A stretch of DNA of 64,000 nt from Hemerocallis citrina. Taxonomy: Eukaryota > Streptophyta > Magnoliopsida > Asparagales > Asphodelaceae. The notes under the pieces were generated by a model. The model did no database searches, had not been told where the DNA came from, and saw only the letters and a program-made list of their open reading frames with translations. Below, one piece after another: positions 43,008 through 55,443 of this stretch (its first letter is position 1; each line of letters opens with the position of its first letter). The stretch covers positions 18,213,971-18,277,970 of the forward strand of contig CM030360.1 of NCBI GenBank assembly GCA_017893485.1, read 5' to 3'. A program made the translations under genes and the position numbers.

Positions 43008-46000
43008 TGTAACTCCTATTTTCCGTATCTGTATTTTTTTTTCTACTGTATTTTCTTTTGATGGTCTTCTTGTATTCAATTTGAGATCCTGTATTTTGTT
43101 TCCGTTCGAATAAAAATCGTTATATTGTTTCAACTCAATTTTTGGTGCCTTTATCTAATTCAATTGTATGTCCGTCATGCTCTTTTGTATCGTTCTTCAT
43201 GAGAAGATAAGTTGTTTCATATCATTTATCTCTTTACCCCTATTTTTATTAATTTTTGACTAAGTCTCCTATTGGATCCCCCTCAAACCCGATACCCTAA
43301 AATCCATAACGCAAAAACCCTAACTATTTAAACCCTAAACACCCCCCTAACCCTAACCCTAACCCCGTTTACTGTTAAGCCCCCAAGTAACCCGCCGCTC
43401 TCCTTCTTCCTCCGTCTTCAACCTCTCGATCGCACCCAATTTCCCCGTCACCGTCGGCACTCCCATTGCCACCTTCAATCGCCCCCATCATCGCCACTCC
43501 CCTCGTCAACCCCAATGCCAACCACCATCGTCTTCCTCGACGAACCCAATCCCGAAACTGATCGCCTTCTCCACCTCCGCCATTACCCATTAGCTTCGTC
43601 CCCCCGAAACACCATTTCTCCGACCCTTCGACCCCACCACATTGTCTCACTCTCCTCGTCGCCTCGCCCAAGCCCACACCCCGTAGCTTTCCTCATTCTC
43701 CGTCGCTCCCCTATTTTTCGAACCCAAAACAGAGCTCGACGTCGCCGCCGCCTGCCGCCTGCCACCGCTCATCGTCTTCGCCGAGGCCATCGTCGTCCTA
43801 CGCTGCTACCGAAGTGACGTCCTAGGTCGCCGCCAGTCTCCCGCTCTCTCTTCCCCTTGCTGCCGAGCTGAGGAAGAAGAAGAATCGCGAGTGGTGGTTG
43901 GGGCTGTTTGGTGTTGTGTGCACAGCAAATCCGAAGTGGTGTCCCGTGTTTTGCCCCCGATCCGGCGTAAGGAAAGGATCTTATTGGTGGGATCCGGTGT
44001 TCCGTGTTCTGGGCACAGCAGATCCGATCGCCGTTAGCTATTTTGGGTGGAATCTGGTGTGGGGATTCATTGTTTGCTGGTTAATTCTTTGCGCGTGCAT
44101 CGTGCGTACATTTGGAAGATTTTGCCCGGAATTTTTCGATCCCGTCTTCCGCAAATTATCAGATCTAATCGTCATCCTAAAGGTAAGTATTCATCTTGTA
44201 CAAATTTTTATTCTATTACAAGCATTTAATTTGAAAATACCGCAAATAGTTAGTAGATGTGCTTCCTCCTAGACTCGTCGTTGTTGATCAAATATTAGTC
44301 CTCATCAATCCCATAATCTTAAGAGTCACAACAATATCATTGTTATATTACAACTACTTGGACTTATTTTATCCCCTAGTCACATAAACATATGAAATTA
44401 AAAAGCCCTAGATTTGTAGATGTGTGTTGTATCTTGTATGTGATGATCTTGCACCCACTTGAGTTGAGAAATAGATGTTACTTGCTCATTTGATGCCCAT
44501 TACATCCGTTGTGTATCACATGCTAATCTAGACTCATAATAATCAATTATCATGCAATTTATATATGAAAGACATTCACACTTGTTGCTGTCCTGAAATT
44601 TACTTGCTGTTTTGACCCCTTTAAAATCAGAATCTGAACCCGAGTCCTGAATAGTAAATGTAGCTCTAGATGTCTAGATGTTGATAGCCTCCAGAATTTT
44701 TGAATTCCGAGTTACGGTCTAGGAAATATCACAGTTTTACTGTAGTTGTGTCCGTTGTCACAGATTCACAAAACTGCTGCACATCTTTAGTTTGCAAATT
44801 AATTTAACTATGTTAACAGTAAGCGTTTGACTTGAAATTTTATATGGTGTTGCTGGACACCCTAGAGAACATCCCCAATTTTTCTCAGAATTAATTATCA
44901 ATGTTTCAACACTTTTTCACAAATACAAACTTAGATTCACAAATCCTGGCTGAACATAGAAGCAGTATAGGTTGCTGTTTTGACACATATTACCACAACT
45001 TTTACGTACCTTAATTATATGCGTTGGAACCGGGCAGGAGTCTAGTTTTTAGATCTTTTGACGGATCCACTTTTGCAATCTTATAGCTCCGGGAATCACA
45101 GTTTTGGTACAACAATGTTGTGCTATTCAGATTTGAGATTTTCGTTGTTCGTGATATTCTTATTCGTGTTCACCCTCGAATATACTATATAAATATCTCA
45201 AACTTGTCCCATGTTTATGATTATGATTTCTTGACTTACTTCGCACACTTTCATGCTTGCTTGATAAAAATTAATAAAAGTAACAAGCCAGGGTTTAAGG
45301 GAAAGACCATAGTAGTGGACAATATAAGTAAGTGTACTCGGAAGGGGGCCCGTATTTTCCGATACTCGGTTCATGAACCTGTTGTACCTTGATGTATTCA
45401 TGGATCCAGTTACTTGGCTAATGAAACTGTTCTGGGCGCAGCAGATCCGATTGCCGTTTGCTGTTTTGGGCGGGATCTGGTGTGGGAATTCATTGTTTGC
45501 TGGTTGATTCTTTGGGCGTGCTTCGTGCGTGCTTTTGGGAGATTTTGCCCGAGGTTTTTCGATCCCGTCTTCCTCAAATTATCGGATCTAATCGTCGTCC
45601 TAAAGGCAAGTATTCATCTTGTACAAATTTTTATTCAAGTACAAGCATTTAATTTGAAAATACCGCAAATAGTTAGTAGATGTGCTCCTCCTTGACTCGT
45701 CGTTGTTGATCAAATATTAGTCCTCATCAATCCCATAATCTTAAGAGTCACAACAATTTCATTGTTATATTACAACCACTTGGACTCATTTTATCCCCTA
45801 GTCACATGAATATATGAAATTAAGAAACTCTAGATTTGTAGATGTGTGTTGTATCTTGTATGTGATGATCTTGCACCCACTTGAATTGAGAAATAAATGT
45901 TACTTACTGATTTGATGCCCATTACATCCGTTGTGTATCACATGCTAATCTAGGCTCATAATAATCAATTATCATGCAATTTATATATTAAAGACATTCA

Positions 46001-47936
46001 CACTTATTAGTATCCTGAACTTTACTTGCTGTTTTGACCCTTTTAAAATCAGAATCTGAACCCGAGCCCTGAATAGTAAATGTAGATCTAGATGTCTAAA
46101 TATCGATAGCCTCCAAAATTTTGAATTCCAAGTTACGGACTAGGAGATATTGCAGTTTTACTGCAGTTGTGTCCGTTGTCGCAGATTCACAAAACTGCTG
46201 CACATCTTTAGTTTGCAAATTAATTTAACTATGTTAACAGTAAGAGTTTGACTTGAAATTTTATATGCTGTTGATGGACACCCTAGAGAACATCCCCAAT
46301 TTTTCTCAGAATTAATTATCAATGTTTCAACACTGTTTCACATGTATAAACTTAGATTCACAAATCCTGGCTGAACATAGAAGCAATATAGGTTGCTATT
46401 TTGACACATGTTACCACAACTTTTATGTACGTTAATTATATGCATTGAAACCGGACAGGAATCTAGTTTCTAGATCTTCTGACGGATCTACTTTTGCTAT
46501 CTCGTAGCAACGGGAATCGCAGTTTTGGTACAGCAACGTTGTGCTATTTATATTTGAGATTTTCATTGTTCGTGATATTCTTATTCGTATTGACCCTCGA
46601 ATATACTATATAAATATCTCAAACTTGTCCCATATTTATGATTATGATTTCTTGACTTTCTTCGCACACTTTCATGCTTGCTTGATAAAATTAATAAAAG
46701 TAACAAGCCGGGGTTTAAGGGAAAGACCATAGTAGCGGACAATATAGGTAAGTGTACTCGGAAGGGGGCACGTATTTTCCGATACTCGGTTCATGAACCT
46801 GTTGTACCTTGATGTATTCATGGATCCAGTTACTTGGCTCATGAAACTGTTGTATTCATGAACCCACTGTGTGGATCTTGAACCTATTAGTATTCACGAA
46901 CTTACGTCGTGAACTTGTTATTTATTTTTGTATTCATGAACCGTGTCTGCTTGATATTTGATACCTGAGTACGCCGCCCTATAGACTCCATTTCTAGGCC
47001 AAAGTGAAATTGTATTGACTGTAGCAACCATGTAGTAAAAGTATGGATGCATGAAGTGCTACCTAGATAGTAATAACTACAAGACATGAACATGATAAAT
47101 ACTTACTCGATACTTGATTACATGATACATGAGACTTGAAACATGAAACTTGAACCTGATACATGTTTACTTGATACTTGATGACATGTTACATGAGACT
47201 TGATACTTGAATATAATACTTGACACTTGCAACTTGATACTTGGACTTGGCAACTTGACACTAGGCTTGAGACTTGTTACTTGACACTTATACTTGATAC
47301 TTGTCACTTGATGTTGAATACTCTTATATGTCACTAGTTACTTGATCTACTATCAGTATTTGTTACCCAACCTGATCTCTTGAGTTTTTCTTCTTGCTAG
47401 TTAGTTCTTGAATTCCCACTACTTGTTGCATTCTTATGTTTCTTGATTTCAAATTTTGTCTCATGTTTCTTGTACTTGTTTTTACTATTTGTGGCCCTAA
47501 CTTGTACTAAGGGCATTTTCTCTTGTTTTTCCTATTTTTCCCTTTTTATATTTATTAAACTGACTTTGGAGACGAGCTGCCTGTCGGGATTGGTGGGCAT
47601 AGATTTTAGACTTCAAATGGAAAAAAGACATGCTTAGATTATTTATTTTCTTGTGTTATTTATTTCTTGCTACTTAAAAACTTATAACGGGCTTGTGTTC
47701 CCGAGTTTTACTTTTGATCCAGACTTGAAAACTATTTGGATATTATTATTTGTTTTCAATTGTTTTCTGTTGCTTAATAAATTATTTATGCATGCTTGGT
47801 GGTATATATATATATATCTTGTTATATTCTTATTGTGATGCTGAGTTGATCCTACAGCTTATGGATGATGTTAAAATCATTCGCTGAGCTTCGTCACGCA
47901 CTCGTACTCCGTCTTTTTGGGAAGCGAGGCGTGACA
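43008..47936 (+). repeat. 5' LTR of LARD, with internal tandem duplication
   Basis: Begins TGTAACTCC and ends AGGCGTGACA. It contains a telomere-like CCCTAACCCTAACCC stretch (about 43350-43366) and a GC-rich leader (43380-43960). Two copies of a about 1.42 kb segment (44010-45428 and 45429-46847) start TTCTGGGC.CAGCAGATCCG. The tail (47100-47350) is rich in CTTGATACTTGA words. Frames inside (for example 43898-44272) are shared between LTRs but have no domain. Confidence 0.9.
44010..46847 (+). repeat. Tandem duplication (2 x about 1419 bp) within 5' LTR
   Basis: Copy 1 (44010-45428) and copy 2 (45429-46847) are diverged by many substitutions. Copy 1 is almost identical to the single copy in the 3' LTR (about 51774-53190). 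Confidence 0.9.
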
Positions 47937-47946
47937 AAATTTTTAG

Positions 47947-47961
47947 TGGTATCAGAGTCAG
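47947..47961 (+). promoter_or_regulatory. Primer binding site (tRNA-iMet)
   Basis: TGGTATCAGAGTCAG, 10 bases after the 5' LTR, is complementary to the 3' end of plant initiator tRNA-Met except for one position. Confidence 0.9.
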
Positions 47962-48690
47962 GTTTGGCTAATGTGTTAGTTTGACTAATACATTAGACAA
48001 GTTTGACTCAATCTGGATTAACTCAACATTAAACAGACCATGCAACCACATGAATAATTTGATAATCAACTTGATCTGGACAGTAGTCTTATCCCATCCA
48101 TTTTGGTCCCTTCATTTTCAATTCTTGATTCCATGTTTCCTTCCATCTCTTGCATTCATCCTGATCTATTGATTCCTTATTGGGTACAAATTTATTCTTT
48201 CCGTACCCATATTCTTTGTCTTCCGGTGCAAGCATTCTCTGATTTTCTGCTTGTCTCGTTGATCCCTTATTATTCCAGCTTGTGTGTCGTTCATTGCTTT
48301 CCCTACCATGCATTCATTTTTATTTGTTGATTCATATTGAGTATCGTGTTGGTTATTTCTTCCCTGCTATATTCTCTTCAATTCCGATTTTGCCCCTCGT
48401 CCTTCTTCCTTCGTATTCAATTTCTTAATTTTCTTTTAACCATTCTAGTCATCCCCCTCTTTAACTCTTTATTGGGTATAGCTTCATTTTTATCCTGCCT
48501 ATTTTTCTCTTTATAATTATTTTTCCCGAATACTTTCTATATTTCGATTATTAATTGTTATATTTATTTTCGATCTTCTATAAAAATGTTTCTCAACAAA
48601 GATTTTGTTATTCCGAACAATGGTGTATTTTAACTTCACTTTTCATTTTTGATCGACTATATATTTCTGCTGGATTATTTTGATAAGACA
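47962..48690 (+). other. LARD internal domain, pyrimidine-rich non-coding part
   Basis: T/C-rich sequence (TTCCTTCC, TCTCTT words) with no coding frame. Confidence 0.6.
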
Positions 48691-48918
48691 AATTCTTATT
48701 TTGTTGTATAATGCTATTATTACTACTATTATTATTATTAATATTATTTTCATTATCATTACTAGTATTATTATTGTTGTTACTACCATTGATATTCTTA
48801 TTGTTGTTTTCATTATTTTATTATTATTGTTAATATTAAATTACTTCCACAAAAATGTTGGAACCAAACTATATCTTGTCTTGCATTACTACTTTTTCTA
48901 GTGTTGTTAATATTTCAA

Positions 48919-48951
<33 letters not shown>

Positions 48952-50150
48952 CATTCTTTTTGCAATTACTGTTATTATTATTGTTATGATCATTGTTCTT
49001 ATTCTTGTTATTCTTATTGTTATTAGTATCGATATTTTGTTATTATTATTATTGTTATTGGTATTATTATTTTTATCGTTACTATTATTATTATTATTAT
49101 TATTATTATTTCGTTTTGAGTCCGAACATGCTCAATTTTATACACATTTTACCATTTTGGTGCAACCTAATGTCGAGATAGCAAATATGCAACTCGATGT
49201 CAATGGAGGCAAATTGCAACTGGATATCGGGAAGACAAAATGTGTAACCGAATATCCAGATGGCAACCTGCAACCTGATGTCGTGAAGGCAAACATGCAA
49301 CTTGATGTTAAGGAGGCAAGATTTTCTACCTATTTGCTAATTGATATTTCAAGACTCTTTACTTATATAATGAAACTAAAGGTAAAGAAATATTTTCTTT
49401 ATGACATTTTGTTTATACAGTTTCACTTTATGTTTCCATACAATTTGAACTCGTATAGTTGATTTTACTCTATTTTGTGTATAAAATTATTATTGCTATT
49501 ATTATTATTATTGCTATTGTTTTCGTTATTATTTTTGGTATTGTTATCATTATTATTATTTCTATTGCTGTTATTATTATTGAGTTCATTATCTTTATTG
49601 TTATTACTCCTATTATTGTTACTGTCATTTTATTAATACTGATACTATTATTATTATTATTGTTATTGTGTTCGTTATTATTATTATTATTGGTGTTGTT
49701 ATTATTATTGTTATTACTTTTGCTGTTATTATTATTGTTGTTATTATTTTTGCTATTATTATTGTTGATATTATCACTATTATTGCTATTATTTTTATTA
49801 ATATTGTTATTATTTTAAACGCTGTTATGATTTCTATTATTACTGCATTATTTTCACGAATATGTTAAATCCAACACTGCCGTGTATGTATTATCATTAT
49901 TTTTGATATTTTATTTTATTATATTATTATTATTACCTGTATGATTATGATGATTTTGATTTCTGTTATTATTATTGTTATTATTATTATTTTGTTATTA
50001 TTATTACTAATTTTATTATTATCATTGTTATTGTTAGTTTTTATTATTGTTATTATTATTCTATTACTATTAATATTATTATCATTGATATTTGTTGTTG
50101 TTATTATTTCCGTTAAAGCCATTAGTTTAATCTTATTATATCTTTTAATT
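48690..50150 (+). repeat. Degenerate (ATT)n-rich domain of LARD
   Basis: Two long stretches (about 48715-49112 and 49485-50150) of imperfect ATT/GTT/CTT triplets, so frames read as Ile/Val/Leu runs. Between them (49165-49320) lies a minisatellite of about 28-30 bases with the words GCAA.ATGCAACT.GATGT. Non-coding. Confidence 0.85.
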
Positions 50151-50315
50151 ATTTAGATTGAAGCTAAAGCTTTATATTCACTCTGCACTATTGCTTATCT
50201 CTATTTGGAGCCCATATTCTCATTGATCTTGGTGCCTCATTCTTTTCTTTCTGCTCGGATCGTCAGCAGGTGTCACGTGGTCTACAACGACATGTCTGGA
50301 GCTTGGAACGTCACC

Positions 50316-50370
50316 ATCAGAGTAGCACAGCGGAAGCGTGGTGGGCCCATAACCCACAAGTCACAGGATC
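50316..50370 (+). other. Initiator tRNA-Met 5' fragment inside LARD
   Basis: ATCAGAGTAGCACAGCGGAA, then GCGTGGTGGGCCCATAACCC and ACAAGTCACAGGATC, match the plant initiator tRNA-Met from its first base through the CAT anticodon loop to the T-arm, with about four differences. The copy stops at GGATC, before the 3' half of the T-arm and acceptor stem, so it cannot be a working tRNA and lacks a full box B. Same strand as the element. Confidence 0.85.
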
Positions 50371-50761
50371 CTCCTGTTGCTTCTCCTCCCTTGTATTGTT
50401 TGTTTTGTTCCATTCCTTGCATTTGTCCTCATCCCTTGACTCATTTCTTGTTTCATCTCTTGTCCATCCCTTCTTCTATTCCAACTCTATCTATTCTTCA
50501 TCTCCTTACTTTGTTATCTTGCAAGTTTTGTGTTGTTTCTTCATTTTTTATACCGGTTACTTCTTTCTTTCATTCCATTTTGCCATCATGCCCACATTCA
50601 TTATTTGATTCAATCATTCCCTGTCTTTTCTCTCCTTGATTTCAGTTCTGCCTACTCCTTTATCATATTTGTTATCTTATGTTATTTCGTTTCTTTTGAT
50701 ACTGTTTATTCTCTTTCATTTCCTATGTACCGCCTAAGCAAATTTCGAGGATGTAATTTTT

Positions 50762-50778
50762 GTGGAAGGTGGGTAGGA
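50762..50778 (+). promoter_or_regulatory. Polypurine tract
   Basis: GTGGAAGGTGGGTAGGA directly before TT and the 3' LTR start at 50781; expected plus-strand primer. Confidence 0.8.
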
Positions 50779-50780
50779 TT

Positions 50781-53700
50781 TGTAACTCCTATATTCTGTA
50801 TCTGTATTTTTTTTTCTACTGTATTTTCTTTTGCTGGTGTTCTTGTATTCAATTTGAGATCCTGTATTTTGTTTTCATTCGAATAAAAATCGTTATATTG
50901 TTTCAACTCAATTTTAGTGCCTTTATCTAATTCAATTGTATGTTCGTCATGCTCTTTTGTGTCGTTGTTCATGAGGAGATAAGTTGTTTCATATCATTTA
51001 TTTCTTTATCCCCATTTTTATTAATTTTTGACTAAGTCTTCTGTTGGATCCCCCTCAAACCCGATACCCTAAAACCCATAACCCAAAAACCCTAACTATT
51101 TAAACCCTAAACACCCCCTAACCCTAACCCTAACCCCGTTTACTGTTAAGCCCCCAAGCAACCCGCTGCTCTCCTTCATCCTTTGTCTTCAACCTCTCGA
51201 TCGCACCCAATTCCCCCGTCACCGTCGCCACTCCCATTGCCACCTTCGATCGCCCCCATCATTGCCACTCCCCTCGTCAACCCCAATGCCAACCACCATC
51301 GTTTTCCTCGACGAACCCAACTCCCGAAACCCACTGCCTTCTCCACCTCCGCCATTACCCATTAGCTTCGTCCCCCCGAAATTCCATTTCTCCGACCCTT
51401 CGACCCCACCGCATCGTCTCACTCTCCCCGTCGCCTCGCCCAAGCCAGCACCCCATAGCTTTCCCCATTCTCCGTCGCTCCCGTGTTTTTCGAACCCAAA
51501 AGAGAGCTCGACGTTGTCGCCGCCTGCCGCCACTCATCGTCTTCGTCGAGGCCATCGTCATCCTCCGTAGCCGCCGCGGTGACATCCTAGGTCGCCGCCA
51601 ATCTCTCGCTCTCTCTTCCGCTCGCTGCCGAGCTGAGGAAGAAGAAGAATCGCGAGTGGTGGTTGGCGCTGTTTGGTGTTGTGTGCACAGCAGATCCGAA
51701 GTGGTGTCGCGTGTTTTGCCCCCGATCCGGCGTAAGGAAAGGATCTTATTGGTGGGATCCGGTGTTCCGTGTTCTGGGCACAGCAGATCCGATCGCCGTT
51801 AGCTATTTTGGGTGGAATCTGGTGTGGGGATTCATTGTTTGCTGGTTAATTCTTTGCGCGTGCATCGTGCGTACATTTGGAAGATTTTGCCCGGAATTTT
51901 TCGATCCCGTCTTCCGCAAATTATCAGATCTAATCGTCATCCTAAAGGTAAGTATTCATCTTGTACAAATTTTTTTTCTATTACAAGCATTTAATTTGAA
52001 AATACCGCAAATAGTTAGTAGATGTGCTTCCTCCTAGACTCGTCGTTGTTGATCAAATATTAGTCCTCATCAATCCCATAATCTTAAGAGTCACAACAAT
52101 ATCATTGTTATATTACAACTACTTGGACTTATTTTATCCCCTAGTCACATAAACATATGAAATTAAAAAGCCCTAGATTTGTAGATGTGTGTTGTATCTT
52201 GTATGTGATGATCTTGCACCCACTTGAGTTGAGAAATAGATGTTACTTGCTCATTTGATGCCCATTACATCCGTTGTGTATCACATGCTAATCTAGACTC
52301 ATAATAATCAATTATCATGCAATTTATATATGAAAGACATTCACACTTGTTGCTGTCCTGAAATTTACTTGCTGTTTTGACCCCTTTAAAATCAGAATCT
52401 GAACCCGAGTCCTGAATAGTAAATGTAGCTCTAGATGTCTAGATGTTGATAGCCTCCAGAATTTTTGAATTCCGAGTTACGGTCTAGGAAATATCACAGT
52501 TTTACTGTAGTTGTGTCCGTTGTCACAGATTCACAAAACTGCTGCACATCTTTAGTTTGCAAATTAATTTAACTATGTTAACAGTAAGCGTTTGACTTGA
52601 AATTTTATATGGTGTTGCTGGACACCCTAGAGAACATCCCCAATTTTTCTCAGAATTAATTATCAATGTTTCAACACTTTTTCACAAATACAAACTTAGA
52701 TTCACAAATCCTGGCTGAACATAGAAGCAGTATAGGTTGCTGTTTTGACACATATTACCACAACTTTTACGTACCTTAATTATATGCGTTGGAACCGGGC
52801 AGGAGTCTAGTTTTTAGATCTTTTGACGGATCCACTTTTGCAATCTTATAGCTCCGGGAATCACAGTTTTGGTACAACAATGTTGTGCTATTCAGATTTG
52901 AGATTTTCGTTGTTCGTGATATTCTTATTCGTGTTCACCCTCGAATATACTATATAAATATCTCAAACTTGTCCCATGTTTATGATTATGATTTCTTGAC
53001 TTACTTCGCACACTTTCATGCTTGCTTGATAAAAATTAATAAAAGTAACAAGCCAGGGTTTAAGGGAAAGACCATAGTAGTGGACAATATAAGTAAGTGT
53101 ACTCGGAAGGGGGCCCGTATTTCCCAGTACTCGGTTCATGAACCTGTTGCACCTTGATGTATTCATGGAGCCAGTTACTTGGCTAATGAAACTGTTGTAT
53201 TCATGAACCTGTTAGTATTCACGAACTTACTTCGTAAACTAGTTATTTATTTTCGTATTCATGAACCATACCTGTTTGATACTTGATACCTGAGTACGCC
53301 GTCCTATAGACTCCATTACTAGGCCTAAGCGAAATTGTATTGACTGTAGCAACCATATAGTAAAAGTATGGATGCATGAAGTGCTACCTAGATAGTAATA
53401 ACTACAAGACATGAACATGATACATGCTTACTTGATACTTGATTACATGATACATGAGGCTTGAAACATGAAACTTGAACTTGATACATGTTTACTTGAT
53501 ACTTAATGACATGTTAAATGAGACTTGATACTTGAATATAATACTTGACACTTGCAACTTGATACTTGGACTTGACAACTTGACACTAGACTTGAGACTT
53601 GTTACTTGACACTTATACTTGATACTAGTCACTTGATGTTGGATACTCTTATATGTCACTAGTCACTTGAACTACTATTAGTATTTGTTACCCAACCTGA

Positions 53701-54258
53701 TCTCTTAAGTTTTTCTTCTTGCTAGTTAGTTCTTGAATTCCCACTACTTGTTGCATTCCTATTATATTCTTGATTCCAAATTTTGTCCCATATTTCTTGT
53801 ACTTGTTTTTACTATTTGTGGCCCTAACTTGTACTAAGGGCATTTTCTCTTGTTTTTCCTATTTTTTCTTTTTATATTTATTAAACTGACTTTGGAGACG
53901 AGCTACCTGCCGGGATTGGTGAGCAGAGATTTTAGACTTCAAAGGGAGAAAAGACATGCTTAGATTATTTGTTTTCTTGTGTTATTTATTTCTTGCTACT
54001 TAAAAACTTGTAACGGGCTTATGTTCCCGAGTTTTACTTTTGATCCAGACTTGAAAACTATTTGGATATTATTATTTGTTTTCAATTATTTTCTGTTGCT
54101 TAATAAATTATTCATGCATGCTTGGTGGTATATATATATCTTGTTATATTCTTGTTGTGATGCTGAGTCGATCCTACAGCTTATGGATGATATTAAAATC
54201 ATTCGCTGGGCTTCGTCACGCATTCATATTCCGTGTTTTTGGGAAGCGGGGCGTGACA
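50781..54258 (+). repeat. 3' LTR of LARD
   Basis: Begins TGTAACTCC and ends GGGGCGTGACA, 3478 bp, colinear with the 5' LTR but with one copy of the 1.4 kb middle segment. Confidence 0.92.
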
Positions 54259-54559
54259 ACTGCAAGCGATTTTGGCTTCAGATCTGGCACGCGATTTTGG
54301 CTTCAGATCTGGCTTCAGATTTGGTTGGAAGTTGAAGGGTTATGTTGAGTCTTCCACCCCGTCAGCCTCGCGCGCCCCTGCCATCTTTTTGAGCTTGAAA
54401 TAAAAATATAATCCATCTAATTGTGTTGTTTGGATGATGATGGCAGGAACATAATGGATGAGGAGGTAGGTGAAGGGTTGTGGAAGAAGTTGTATAGATG
54501 AAAATTCTGACCACCCGCCTCTCTCTGATGCCTGAATAGTAATGCTATAGTATCAAAAT

Positions 54560-54800
54560 TAAAAGAGGGATTTCACCTGATGATCATGTGAATGCACTTA
54601 CTAAAACATTGCTGGATCTTCAAAACCTGGTGTAGAAATTGAAGATGAGGACCAGGCTCTGAATCTGTTATTGTCATTATTGCCATCATTAGAGACATTG
54701 ATCAGTACTTTGATTCATTGTAAAGACGAGAAAATTAGAGGTGGTGAAGTCCTCTTTGTATTTGACTCAATTGAGAGAATAACACTCAAACAACGAAGTC
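54560..54800 (+). pseudogene. Copia gag relic in Helitron copy B
   Basis: After one frame change at about 54635 the sequence reads ISPDDHVNALTKTLLDLQNL, then VEIEDEDQALNLLLSLLPSL, ETLISTLIHCKDEKI. That order (a dimension of NAF/NAL.K..LDL, EDEDQAL.LL.SLP.S, TL..GK) is the UBN2-type gag core of Ty1/Copia elements. Only about 80 residues remain, without a zinc knuckle. Confidence 0.55.
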
Positions 54801-55443
54801 AAAAAAGATTCAAAGTCCAAAAGCTCGACTGCAAGCGATTTTTGTTGTTGTATGTGCTACGTGCATCGCATGTGTTGCTATTGCTGCCGTCTTTTTGAGC
54901 TTGAAAATTTTATTTTGTACTTGGACATTTTTATGGGCTTTGGTTTTATATTTTTATTTAATTTAATTTTGGACTTTAAATTATTAATGGTTATCCAAAA
55001 TAGATAACAAGATTGGTGTGGAGAATTATTAATGGTTACTCATAGCTACTGCTTTATGGGAATGGAATAAAAAATAGTTGCATCTATTTTCTTTTATCAC
55101 TAACTACAATGTATCCATGACAAACTTAAAACGACATGTTATAATAATGGGTATTATTGTTCTAAAATTTACTTCAGCTTTTGGCCTTCTCTGGAAAATG
55201 TCAAGGACCTTTGTTTAAGCCCCATGCTTTTCTTTGTGTGAATTGGCTGTATCTGCAATTTTTTGCTCAAATCTAGCCAGTACTCTGTTGCGGTGGTCAG
55301 TTGCAGGAAGAACTATATTGATTTTTTTAATTCTATTGTACTTTTCCTATGTTCTGTGGCATTTTGAATTTTGGCACCCCATTATCTATTATCATAACTC
55401 ATTTAGTCAACACTAGACGTGCATCGTACGTGCATTATACTAG
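54801..55443 (+). other. 3' part of Helitron copy B
   Basis: AT-rich non-coding sequence ending in the Helitron 3' terminus (hairpin near 55419-55433, CTAG at 55440-55443). Confidence 0.5.

Larger units (their letters stand above)
43008..54258 (+). mobile_element. LARD-like LTR retrotransposon, 11,251 bp, no gag-pol
   Basis: The target duplication ACTGC lies on both sides (43003-43007 and 54259-54263). LTRs run TGTAACTCC...GTGACA: 43008-47936 (4929 bp) and 50781-54258 (3478 bp). The primer binding site for initiator tRNA-Met starts at 47947 and a polypurine tract ends at 50778. The internal domain (47937-50780, 2844 bp) has no gag, protease, RT or integrase frame. Long LTRs and a non-coding interior fit the LARD class, which depends on proteins of an autonomous Gypsy relative. 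The 5' LTR carries an extra about 1.42 kb copy of its middle part. Confidence 0.92.

Noticed and set aside
43898..44272. 124-codon frame shared by both LTRs (also 51663-52037)
   Set aside because: Lies in LTR leader sequence and is conserved only because the LTRs are copies. The tandem copy 2 diverges without regard to frame, and no domain is recognisable.
49459..49868. Frames of Ile, Leu and Val over 48.7-50.1 kb
   Set aside because: Products of imperfect ATT triplets inside a non-coding LARD domain; not membrane proteins.
50316..50370. Functional initiator tRNA-Met gene
   Set aside because: The 3' half of the T-arm, box B and acceptor stem are missing.
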